DNA from: Strigamia acuminata
Taxonomy: Eukaryota > Arthropoda > Chilopoda > Geophilomorpha > Linotaeniidae
DNA: 64,000 bases
Direction of reading: 5' to 3'
Assembly (NCBI GenBank): GCA_949358305.1
Contig: OX442320.1
Location: 5,472,259 to 5,536,258, forward strand
The notes under the pieces are model-generated. The model was not told where the DNA came from, ran no database searches, and was given only the letters and a program-made list of their open reading frames with translations. This document shows positions 43,351 to 53,973 of this stretch, piece by piece. How positions within the stretch are numbered: the stretch's first letter is position 1; each line of letters opens with the position of its first letter. Both the position numbers and the translations under genes were made by a program.

Positions 43351-44898
43351 TAGTGGCTAGCAGCAAGACGATTCCTAATGACAGGGGTGTAGTGACTAAG
43401 GACAGGATGGATCCTAATGATAGGGGTTTAGTGACTAGGCACAGGGTGGATCCTATTGATAGGAGTTTAGTGACTAGGGACAGGGTTGATCTGAATGATA
43501 GGGGTGTAGTGACTAGGAACAGGATGGATCCTAATGATAGGGATTTAGTGACTAGGGACAGGATTGATCAAAATGATAGGGGTGTAGTGACTAGGGACAG
43601 GATGGATCCTAATGATAGGGGTTTAGTGACTAGGAACAGGATGGATCCTAATGATAGGGGTTTAGTGACTGGGGACAGGATGGATCCTAATGATAGGGGT
43701 TTAGTGACTAGGGACAGGATAGATTCTAATGATAGGGGTTTAGTGACTAGGGACAGGGTTGATCTGAATGATAGGGGTTTAGTGACAGGGACAGGATGGA
43801 TCCAAATGATAGGGATTTAGTGACTAGAGACAGGATGAATCCTAATGATAGGGGTGTAGTGACTAGGAACAGGATGGATCCTAATAATAGGGATTTAGTG
43901 ACTAGGGACAGGATTGATCGAAATGATAGGGGTGTAGTGACTAGGGACAGGATGGATCCTAATGATAGGGGTTTAGTGACTAGGAACAGGATGGATCCTA
44001 ATGATAGGGATTTAGTGACTAAGGACAGGATTGATCGAAATGATAGAGGTGCAGTGACTAGGGACAGGATAGATCCTAATGATAGGGGTTTAGTGACTAG
44101 GAACAGGATGGATCCTAATGATAGGGGTTTAGTGACTAGGAACAGGATGGATCCTAATGATAGGGGTTTAATGACTGGGGACAGGATGGATCCTAATGAT
44201 AGGGGTTTAGTGACTAGGGACAGGATGGATTCTAATGATAGGGGTTTAGTGACTAGGGACAGGGTTGATCTGAATGATAGGGGTTTAGTGACAGGGACAG
44301 GATGGATCCAAATGATAGGGATTTAGTGACTAGAGACAGGATGAATCCTAATGATAAGGGTGTAATGACTAGGAACAGGATGGATCCTAATGATAGGGAT
44401 TTAGTGACTAGGGACAGGATTGATCGAAATGATAGGGGTGTAGTGACTAGGGACAGGATGGATCCTAATGATAGGGGTTTAGTGACTAGGAACAGGATGG
44501 ATCCTAATGATAGGGATTTAGTGACTAAGGACAGGATTGATCGAAATGATAGGGGTGTAGTGACTAGGGACAGGATGGATCCTAATGATAGGGGTTTAGT
44601 GACTGGGGACAGGATGGATCCTAATGATAGGGGTTTAGTGACTAGGGACAGGGTTGATCTGAATAATAGGGGTTTACTCACTAGGGACAGGATGGATCCT
44701 AATGATAGGTGTTTAGTGACTAGGGACAGGGTGGATCCTATTGATAGGGGTTTAGTGACTAGGGACAGGATGGATCCTAATGATAGGGGTGTAGTGACTA
44801 GAGACAGGATGGATCCTAATGATAAAAGTGTAGTGACTAGGGACAGGATGGATCCTAATGATAGAGGTGTAGTGACTAGGGACAGAATGGATCACTAA
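43351..44898 (+). repeat. 39-bp minisatellite array, about 39 copies
   Basis: Consensus unit: gtgactagggacaggatgga followed by tcctaatgataggggttta. Variants include ggtgtagtgac and gaacagg. Twice (about 43780 and 44288) a unit has lost four bases, and these two sit in the same context about 0.5 kb apart, showing a higher-order duplication. Because 39 is a multiple of three, long open frames arise (13-residue repeats such as MDPNDRGLVTRDR), and they exist on both strands. Confidence 0.95.
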
Positions 44899-45190
44899 AC
44901 GTTATTATCGAGTATTACTAGCGACAGGACGATACCCAATGCGGTTTATGTTGACTAGCAACAGAATGATACCTAATAGTAATGTCTCAAGAGGCATTGT
45001 AGTGACTAGCGAGAGGACGATACTCAATGTTAAAATCTCAATGGCCAGAAATTGAAGAGCGAAAGGACGGTACCTAATGATAACATCTCAATGGACAGCA
45101 CGTTGACTAGCGAAAGGACGGTACCTAACGATAACATCTCAATGGACAGCATGTTGACTAGCAAAAGGACGATACACAATGCTAGAATTC
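44899..45190 (+). repeat. Distal degenerate ~54-bp minisatellite units
   Basis: Units with tgactagcgaaaggacggta followed by cctaatgataacatctcaat resemble, in inverse orientation, the units of 42951-43350. The oldest repeats therefore form the outer edges of the array. Confidence 0.75.
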
Positions 45191-47300
45191 CAATAGCAAA
45201 GTGCAGCTACGCAGATCGTATCTTTACAACAGAAGATAAGTACTCTGACTAAACTCTTTAATTTGGTTTATATTTCTAAAATACAAAGAATAAAATTTGT
45301 TAAAGATTAACAACTTTGACATGAGATAGAAGATAATTTTTAAAATATGTTTGTACACACAAATTCTTTTTAAGTGTTAAAATAGAAAACAAAATCCTCT
45401 TTAAACATTCATCTTTCAATCTAAGGTGCACAGAAATTAGAATGAACTAACCAGTACGTGTTTACAATTTTACCCGCCCGTTAAAACGCAAGGAAAAAAT
45501 TTACAAGAAATCTAGCAAATTTGTGTTATAATAACGGACTCCCTGTTCGTACCTGTGCTCTGTTCCTTCGCGGTCCTCCGATCTTCTGCTCGCCACTGCA
45601 AAACATTAAACCCGTCGTCGAAACTATTTTAATACTTCTGTTTATCGTAAAAAAAATTGTCCGCAGAGTACAGTAGACTACACGTACAATCCAGGAGTTA
45701 TTTACGACGATGTGCGCTCAATTTGGGAAGTGACTTCAGTATTTTGAAGCCCCGGTTTTCCGAACCTTTACTTCACTTCTTTTTCTGTTTAACATTAAAC
45801 TTCTGACAGTTTTCCATTGTCCAGTGGTCGTAAGTATCACACAGGATTAGTTTGCGCTTCTAGTTATCTTAACAGCTCTGCGCAAAGATCGGGCACCGCT
45901 TGTAGTTCCTGGCCACGTGAAGCACTCCTCAACCGGAGCGTAGTCTTCGTGCGATATCAGATGGCGTGTCATTGCTTCAAATGCCGGACGTGCTCCAAAA
46001 GGGATAAATCGTTTATGCAATCATGTCGTTCTCTTTTTCTTAGTCTTCGTGCGATGTCGAATGGCGTCTTCTTGCCTCAAATACTAAACGTGCTCCAAAA
46101 CTGATAAATCATTAATGCAATCACCATCGTTCAAATTTTTCTTGTCATCAATGCTAATAATCAGCGAAGGAAAGTCGTTGCACGACTTTACCACTAACGA
46201 CGACTATGTGGATAAAGCCGTCGTCGTTGGTGAAAGACAAAGACTTGTTACCGTTCTTCCTAATCACAGAAAAATTGCACACTTCAGTTATTTAAATTAA
46301 AATATTTCCGTTTTATTATTTACTTTTTTGCTAAGCCGCAGGTGATGGAGTCTTAGTCCTAGTTGGGCCCGGTGTATGGTAACGATTCTAAAAATAAAAA
46401 TAAAAAAATTATATTTCACATTTCAAAAGCAAATCAATTTAGGATTCAACTCGTGAGATGAAAATTTCAAGACGGAGGAGGCACCACAATGAGGAAAATC
46501 AAGATGGCGAGAGCAAGACATCGAGAAATACGGTTTAAGTCTTGCCACCTCGAACTTTTCGACTCTCAAGATTAAAATTAAACCTAAATTGCACGTTTTC
46601 TACAATTTTATCTTAAAATAAACTAAAAATTAAGACAATGCCAATGCCTTCGGATTACGTTGTTAGCCATCACGATCACGCAGCTCGACACTCGAGAAGC
46701 AGCAGCACATTCACCAATAGTGCCTTTATATAATTATTTACTAATTTTTAACTCGAGGCGGCGTCAAATTATTTTTAATGCGATCAAATAACAAAAATAA
46801 GAAAATCTCACCAAAAGTGCAGTCGCCACCTTAGAAGACTCCTTACTAACCTGTGTAGTCTGTTTACCCAGTTGGCCACTAAATGAACACGAAATGACAA
46901 TCCGATCGATTTGCATGCTGCAAGTACCTCTTTCTATTTAACATCAAACTTCCGTCAAATTTTTTCTGTCACAAAACTGGTTGTCGAACAGTTTTCCTAA
47001 CCAATCTCGATTGTCCAGTGAATCCGAAGAACGTGGTCGCAAGTATCGCTTGGCGTTGCAGATTCAGCAACATAAATGTCATTTCTCATCCCACGTTCGA
47101 TTAGTTTGCACTCGGAAATATTTTCGATACACATACAGCAGTTTCAACTTCTTTCTGAAAATAAAAAATAGAAAAATTATATTTTACAATTCTACGTTGT
47201 GTAAACGAGTACACAGAATCGGTTAAAAATCGATTAAATATCGAATAAAAATCCAACCACTAATGTGAAACTTCAGAATTTCCCTCGAGAAAACATTGGA
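45191..47300. other. Non-coding interval before IR-C with duplications
   Basis: No gene is seen. A 100-bp tandem duplication begins tagtcttcgtgcgat at 45941 and again at 46041. A looser similarity links about 45780-45870 with 46930-47115 (both have cagttttc, ttgtccagtg, cgcaagtatc/cgtaagtatc and gattagtttgc), which suggests an older segmental duplication. Confidence 0.4.
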
Positions 47301-47329
47301 TAATAAAGTCATTAAAATATTAATTCAGT

Positions 47330-47563
47330 AAATAGAAAGTCAAGCAGTAAATAATTAAGATAAAATGTTTGTTTCCCCAATATTTACTCAGCAAATAAAT
47401 TAAATTGGTGAACCCCATGGGATCAAACATATCACTCGAGTATTTGCCGCAAATGAAAAAGTTAAATTGGTCAATCCCAAGAGACAATAAGTACAGCATT
47501 TGCTCATTCAACTAATTTCTCCCAACTATATTAGCAAGAAAACAAATTAAATTGGTCATAAAC
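47330..47563 (+). promoter_or_regulatory. Conserved upstream region of IR-C
   Basis: Closely similar to the sequence in front of IR-D (53739-53973): agaaagtcaagcagtaa, agataaaatgttt, ccccaatatttactca, aaccccatgggatcaaa, atcactcgagta and cccaagaga. No TATA box is obvious. It probably carries the shared promoter, by conservation and position only. Confidence 0.5.
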
Positions 47564-50500
47564 ATGGAAAAAATAGCCTATTGCTGTATCCTCCAATTGC
47601 TGCTTCTCTGTACAACACAAAGTGATACAGGTAAGCCATACTATAATTAATTTTAAATTAAAAAACATCAAAAGTTGTTGCAGATTTAAAATACAAAAAT
47701 CCAACAGACAGCTGGATAGAACACCAAAGTTCAATCTACACCGCTTTAATAGCAAAATTCGAATGGTCAAAAATCATCATTGTTAATGACAATGATCAAG
47801 AGGGAACCACCAATGGTAACAATCGTGCATTTAAATTTAAAAAATGATACAGTAATACCCCTTCAGTGCTGGACTAGCCCGCTGGGATAAAGGAATTTCC
47901 CGATGGTCCATGACGTAGATTTTTTTCATTCCCGTGGTCCGACCTATCCAATTTCCCTTGTAAATTTGTTCCCGTGGCCGGACCAATCCAGATTTCCCGG
48001 TACTAAATTTGTTCCCAGTCCAGCGCTGTCCACCTTGCAGAAATAAAAGTCAGATGTTATTTTGTTAGAAAACATCTTGAAGCATTTTTCGATGAATTTC
48101 ATACCCGTTGTGGTAACTTCGATTGGAAAAGTAACTTTGTCTACGCTGCAACGATTTAATACCGTTTTGATGTTCACGGGCAACGACACTGATCCTCATG
48201 TTACGCTGGAATTCATTCGAAAGGTTTGCACGTCAAATGGCGTCGAGTTAAAGCAATTTAATATTCGCATTTGCTTAGATGTTGGATTCACGATTTCATC
48301 CGACCAATTGGGTTCTGATAAAACAAAACAAAACGATGCATTTCACGCCTTTTTACATTCCTCACAAAATCAAAATCTATTTAATCGAAACTCAGATGAC
48401 AGATCAAGTAAATTGATCTCAAATAATCTCAATTTGTCCCAAATTAAAATCTTGCGAATCCTCCGTATAGGATTGGGACCTTTACCGCTTGTACTTTGCC
48501 ACTGGAAATACAATGATGAAAAAACACGAGGGAATTGGAAATGTTCAACCAAATTCAGTCAAATTGAACATCTCGGCTCAGCCCTTGCCAAAACTAATGG
48601 GAAATCAATTCCGAATTACCGTAGCGCAGGTATTTGTATTTGTATTTTTGTCCGGCCTCCAGTTAACACAATCCTATTTCCTAATTCAGTTTGAACCACT
48701 ATTCGGGCCACAACAACTGATTCCTAAAGACGGTGGAAAACCAACAAGATTTAGTGGCGAAGTAACGGCAAACCTGCAGCATGCCTTTAATTTCACGTAG
48801 CACATCACAAAGAAACAAACAACTCAACTAATTTGACTAATACCTTATTATTCTCTTCAAGTTTCATCGTGGAAGAGCCTATCGGCCGTACTGCGTACGG
48901 AATGCTGCCAAAGATACAGAAAAATGTAAACAAAACTACCACTACCGCATTATGTATTGACATGTTGATTTAGCAAAATGATTGTCAGGGTAGTATTTTA
49001 GGGAAAAACCAATTACGACATCCAACTTGACCTCAGACGTCATCTTCAAGGTCATCCATATTGTAACTCGAGAACCGTGACAGATAGAGAGAAAAAGTGA
49101 ATTAGAAAGTTGTAGAGCACAATCCAATTAGTCTACAACTGTTTTTAAAAAATTATCTCTTTTTGAAAAGTATTGAGAAAAAAAAAGGTTTAAAACGTTG
49201 GTCTACTCAGATTTGTAACCTAAAACTAATCTGTTAAAATGTTTGTTTTATTTGCTTTTATGGAAAGATACATCTGACTTGTCAGTAAGAATTTACTAAC
49301 ACTTTCCTATAATTTAAGCCTCTTGCTTACTTATGGTTGCGTCAATAGTTTTAGGTTACAAAGCTGAGTAAACTAACGTTTTAAACCTTTTTTTCTGAGT
49401 TCAAGATGGATGGCATAATTGGATTTCCCCCAGAATACTACCCTGACAATCATTTTGCTAAATCAACATCGAAAACAGTTTCGGAATTATTTACTGTGAA
49501 CCATACTTTTTGACCACTCTGTATAATGATACCTGGGATAAAACCTTGCACGATACTAAAATTGATGGTTACCGTTAATTATTACATTTTGACCCGTTCC
49601 AGGAATCCGATATTGGAATATTTCTAACGTATGTCGCGGAACGTTTTAAAATAGTCGATTACTCACCGTCCATACTTAACTTGGAAGCGATAATAATCTA
49701 TCGTCACACACAGGGAGTAGAACAAAACGTTTTCTTCTATCTGGAACCATTTTCTTCAGTAGTTTGGACGTGCGTCGCTGTGTGCACAGTTTTGGTTGCG
49801 GCTCTTCTAACCATAAACAAATACAGTTATCAAAGAAATGTGTCCAAAGAAAATGAAAAAACAAATAAATTGTTGAATAGTTTCACATATTATGTGATAA
49901 GCAGCTTTTATACACTTCTGTTGACAGGTTTCAGTTAGAATTTGTCGTTATTTAAAAGAATTATTCACATTTTCAATCAATTTCAGGCGTTTCAGTCATT
50001 GTTTTCAATTTATCCAGCGCCATTATACTAGAGGTGTTCCACCTCTTCTCGATTTTAATGTTTACTGGCTATTCGTCGATGCTTACATCAATTTTAACGA
50101 TTAATAAAGCGATTGTGCCGTTCGAATCTTTGGAGGAGTTGGTGTACCAAACGGATTATGACGTGTGCACTTTCAAGGGAGTAGCTATTGTAGAAATGCT
50201 CAGAGTAATTAAATATAGGGTGTCCCAAAAATAACGCAAGATTTGAATTAGCCGCCATTTGTGCAGTAAATTGTTTGCAACCTGAAACAACAACGATTTG
50301 ACAGCTGAAAGTTTAGGGTTTTATCTGCCGAAATTGGATTATATTGATGTGGCCAATATGTGGTTTCATCAAGACGGTGCCACATGCCATATTGCCAAAC
50401 AACCATGGAAACAATTCAATTACTGCATCAGAATTGGCCCCTTTTTCTTGCACCGTCTTGTTGAAACCACATATTGGCCACATCAATATAATCCAATTTC

Positions 50501-51228
50501 GGCAGATAAAACCCTAATCTTTCAGCTGTCAAATCGTTGTTGTTTCAGGGTTGCCAACAATTTACTGAACAAATGGCGGTTAATTCAAATCTTGCGTTAT
50601 TTTTGGGACACCCTTTATGTTGTTGAATTAGTTGTGCGGTTGCTGTTAAATTTTTACTTTCAATTTTTAATCAGACTTCAAAAGTTGACTCGTACATGAA
50701 AGCTTGGGAGAAAATAGAGCGCAATCTGGACAAATATCTGCCAAACTCACACGAAGCCGCAATGCAGTTAGTTTACACAAGCAAAACCGCTTTCATCATC
50801 GACAACATTTCGGGAAATCTGAAAATGAAAGGAAACTGCTCGTTTCGTGTGGCGAAATATCCAATGTACAAAAGCAGCCTGTGTTACGGTTATCGAAAGG
50901 AATTCCGCTTTAAGAAAATGCTGGATAACCAGTTGAATAAATTGGGGATTTAAGTAGAAAATAAATTGGTAACTATATTAACATTTTTTTTCTTATTTCC
51001 TACAGTATTTTGTCGATGAAGGAAACTGGTGTTCTGCATAGAATTACGAAACATTTTCTACCTGAAGGACACAATGAAAAATGCAAAGATGAAAACACAG
51101 TCGAGGCTCCGAAGTTGTCCGCCATTGTAGGCCTATTTCTAACTCTGCTAGGTGGGATCGCCATTTCTTTTCTAGTTTTCGCCATCGAAGTTTTTGTCTA
51201 TAAATATAAATTGCATAAATTCAAATAG
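47564..51228 (+). CDS. IR-C: variant ionotropic glutamate receptor
   Basis: Predicted membrane cation channel subunit, IR family. Eleven exons: 47564-47630, 47684-47815, 48069-48223, 48279-48407, 48471-48629, 48690-48796, 48862-48925, 49603-49927, 49987-50204, 50675-50931, 51006-51228, totalling 1836 nt (611 aa). The exon 4 frame is supported by identity with IR-A in the motifs NWVLI and YLIET/FLIET. There is a signal peptide at the N-terminus and S1 from about residue 203 (MGNQFRIT). M1 is at about 321-343, M3 ends YSSMLTSILTI, S2 is in exon 10 and M4 is at about 575-603. Introns 3 to 6 are 55-65 nt. Introns 2, 7 and 9 each contain a small transposon absent from at least one paralogue. It is a close sister of IR-D. 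Confidence 0.87.
47864..48028. mobile_element. hAT-type MITE in IR-C intron 2
   Basis: 165 bp from cagtgctggactag to ccagtccagcgctg, flanked by tacccctt and tccacctt (6/8 match, an eroded duplication). It is orthologous to the copy in IR-D. IR-B has the empty site. Confidence 0.75.
48964..49467. mobile_element. MITE with 34-bp inverted ends in IR-C intron 7
   Basis: The ends 48964-48997 and 49434-49467 are perfect inverted repeats (gttgatttagcaaaatgatt...). A second inner pair flanks the loop (aaaggtttaaaacgtt / aacgttttaaaccttt). The corresponding intron of IR-D lacks it. The superfamily is not assigned. The interior has a tgacc...tcaaggtca motif also seen in the element at 52854-53733. Confidence 0.65.
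50218..50615. mobile_element. Foldback mariner-derived element in IR-C intron 9
   Basis: About 398 bp flanked by TA (50216-50217 and 50616-50617). The ends agggtgtcccaaaaataacg are inverted and the similarity continues inward for roughly 165 bp, leaving a loop of about 70 bp. Both arms encode a remnant of a mariner transposase catalytic motif (MWFHQDGATCH; functional elements usually have WFQQDGA). It cannot encode transposase. IR-D has the empty site. Confidence 0.8.
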
Positions 51229-52406
51229 ATCAGTTAATTATTCACATTTCTCTACGTTATAAACTTGCTGTATTCGTTAACAAAACTTGCAATGTATCCA
51301 TCAATAAACACCTAAATAGCAGTTCCTCTACGTACAGTCGTGTTCAAAAAAATTGGACGCCCACTCTAAGCAGGCAATTGAAATTGTGAGTAATTTCATG
51401 TTTTGCCACTAGGTGAAACACCAGACATCAGCAGGTGATAATATAGACAAGACTATACAAGGTTATACACGGCTACGCAAGTATTTTGCATTGAAAAAAT
51501 GAATAAAGGTTTGGCTGGTCCAGAGGAAGGCAATTTTAGGTGTGGATAAGTAACCAGGATCCGATAATAACACGAGCGAATCCAGGTGGGAGCCACTGAG
51601 CTGGGTGACCCATGCCGACTTTATTATGTAGATGTAGTATTGTGACCATGTGAGGTGGTTTTTCAGTCTCATACAATCAGGGGTGGATCCAGAGGGGGGC
51701 ATGGGGGCTACAGCCCCCACTAAATTTTTTCTATTCTCAAAACCACCCCAACGTTGATCTATTTCAGCCGGTTTATGTCTAACTGTGTACTGTGTTCTAC
51801 TACGCGGAAAAGTAGTTCTGTGTCAAAGCATCACCTTTGACAATGTTGGTAATCGAGCACAATGTCTGGAGTTCGATTACAATTCTGGTGTTTTGGACTA
51901 CTTTTTTGTGCCACTACACCAGTGAAATAGATCAACGTTGGGGTGGTTTTGAGTGTAGATCCGCCGTTGGGTGGTAAGTTTAGAAAAAGGAAACGCCCAT
52001 ACGCCAGTGGCGATAATTAAAATGATTAAAATCAGTGGCACAGTGCCATTTATTTTAATTTCTTCAATTAAAACTATGGCGTGCCGAATCTAACAGTAAA
52101 ATAAAATTTTCGGTTCACTCGCGATCTCACAGGTCACGCCATGTTTGACACGTGTCCTATCGATTGCCGACGCAAGTAAACAGTAACAGTGATTAAGTCA
52201 TCTAGGCAACGATTTTTATAGCTAACAACAATCCAAAGAAAATTCACAGTCTAGGGAAGTCATTCTATCTTGTGGTCATGCGTCTAAATCAGACGACTAT
52301 ATCAATTCGGAGTGCAGTATCTGTTTGATCGTGTCTAAGCGATTGAAAGACACAGCACAGCACAAGACAATAGAAACAAAGAACAGTAGTTCAAATTTTT
52401 AGCAAG
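51229..52406. other. IR-C downstream region with repeat fragments
   Basis: Non-coding. From 51335 to about 51480 a truncated Tc1/mariner MITE begins tacagtcgtgttcaaaaaaa and is related to the element at 52529-52760. A complete MITE follows at 51736-51953. The part 52100-52406 is unique and leads into a possible first exon. Confidence 0.5.
51736..51953. mobile_element. MITE, second copy of the 223-651 family
   Basis: 218 bp with perfect 31-bp terminal inverted repeats (ctcaaaaccaccccaacgtt at the left, the inverse at the right). It is related along its length to 223-651 but without the nested hAT insert, so it shows the pre-insertion state. Confidence 0.75.
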
Positions 52407-52483
52407 ATGAACCTTCAGAGAATATTTTTTCTTTTACTTATTAGCTGGATGCATAAACATTTCAAAAAGGAATTGCTCGACAG
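52407..52483 (+). CDS. Candidate orphan signal-peptide exon
   Basis: ATG followed by 25 codons with a hydrophobic core (RIFFLLLISW), ending at a good donor (gacag|gtatga). This resembles the first exons of the IR genes in layout, although the sequence differs and its phase (2) is unlike theirs (1). No matching second exon was found before IR-D. It may be a remnant of a lost gene or a chance open frame. Confidence 0.25.
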
Positions 52484-52528
52484 GTATGATTTACTTCAAA
52501 ATTCTAAAAATTCTGAATTGTTAACTTG

Positions 52529-52760
52529 TGTTCAAAAAAACCGGATCCTCACTCTATGCTGGCAATTGAAATTGTGAGTAATTTGCATTTTGAAACAACA
52601 GATACATCAACAGGTGATAATACTTGTGTAGCAGATGAGGGTATACAAGCATTATCACCTGTTGATGTCTGGTGTTTAACCTAGCGGCAAAACACGAAAT
52701 TATCCAAAATTTAAATTGCCAGCATAGAGGGAGGGTCCAGTTTTTTTGAACACGACTGTA
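52529..52760. mobile_element. Tc1/mariner-type foldback MITE
   Basis: The ends gtgttcaaaaaaaccggatc and its inverse (tccagtttttttgaacac) are inverted, and inner arms around tcaacaggtgataata are inverted too. The right end continues gactgta as in other Tc1-like ends, while the left end is slightly eroded. Confidence 0.65.
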
Positions 52761-52853
52761 CATCAGCTACTCAATCCCCATACAATCACTAATGTTAAAC
52801 TCTAAAATATCCCTCGAGAAAATATTGGATAATAAACACAAAATATTAATTAA

Positions 52854-53733
52854 CCCTTCCAACCCGAATAGATTAGTTTCCCCTCTCTCCCTAAGATGGG
52901 CATAAAATGACCCAGATTCTGCGCATGCAATAAGTAATTATTGTTCGATATGTTGTCCTTCGGCAGCTTCATCAGAGTTCTGCACGACATTTGATTGAGT
53001 TCTGTACAGCCATCAAATACTTAAGTGAGACCTAGAAACCAACTACCAACCCATCCACCCACACTCCCTCCCACCCAATCATTAACCCGGTGATCCATAA
53101 TATGTGCGATATTCTTACCCGCAACAGGGCGCGACATGTAAGAATAATTCTTACACGCGATGTCGTGCATATGAATAGCGCTGCCATGCGTTACTGCTAT
53201 ATCGTGCGTTATGAAACATTTAACTTAAGATAACAAAGACAAGTTGGATAGTACTAATTTGATGGTGCTCTACAACATAGTAATTGGAAATTTTGCTGTA
53301 TCTTGAACGGTTTAAAAGTTAGAAATTGAATGACCTTGAAAATGACCTTCAAGGTCAAATTTGATGACATTTTTGGATTGCTCTCACCCAACTTCCTATA
53401 TGGTCGCTTCATCAAAGTTGGCCTAGATGCAATTGCTCAGGAAATATTTAGAGGAATCCAGACTTTTAGAACACCCTGTATATTTCACCAACATACCGCA
53501 TTGGGTCTATGTCCTTTAGACTCCTAAGATGGGTCGTTTTTGACCCAGTTAACCTTTGGTTTCAAATTACAAACAAAATATAAAAATTAAAAAAGATTCA
53601 ATTGTGGTGTAGTGTCTAGTGATGTTTCAAAGGAATAGTCAGCAAAAATCAGATAAAAAAAAATTATTTCACACGAAAATGATGATTTTTTACAAATGGT
53701 GTCACAAAAAGATCCATCTTAGGGTTGGAAGGG
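52854..53733. mobile_element. piggyBac-like non-autonomous element upstream of IR-D
   Basis: 880 bp between two TTAA copies (52850-52853 and 53734-53737), with ends CCCTTCCAACCC and GGTTGGAAGGG. A subterminal cctaagatgg motif also recurs inverted and direct. The equivalent position upstream of IR-C is unoccupied (attaattcagtaaatagaaag). There is no transposase ORF. Confidence 0.7.
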
Positions 53734-53738
53734 TTAAA

Positions 53739-53973
53739 TAGAAAGTCAAGCAGTAACTAATTAAGATAAAATGTTTAGTTCCCCAATATTTACTCAACAC
53801 CAAAAAACTTAAATTGGTCAACCCCATGGGATCAAAAATATCACTCGAGTAATTGCCTCAAATGAAAAAGTTAAATTCTTTAATCCCAAGAGACCATAAG
53901 CTCAGTATTTGCTCACTCACTTAATTCCTCACAACTATATTAGCAATAAACACAAATTAAATTTGTCAGAAAC
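53739..53973 (+). promoter_or_regulatory. Conserved upstream region of IR-D
   Basis: Similar to 47330-47563 upstream of IR-C. The piggyBac-like insertion ends just in front of it, leaving about 235 bp of shared sequence before the start codon. Confidence 0.5.

Noticed and set aside
44253-44681. Reverse-strand open frame in the minisatellite
   Set aside because: The 39-bp period keeps several frames open on both strands. There is no start context, splice site or domain.
48062-48694. A 210-codon open frame across IR-C exons 3-5, taken at first as one long exon
   Set aside because: IR-A, IR-B and IR-D show that the true path uses two short introns (48224-48278 and 48408-48470). In the long frame IR-D has a stop and IR-B a frameshift, and the exon 5 reading disagrees with the IR-A protein.
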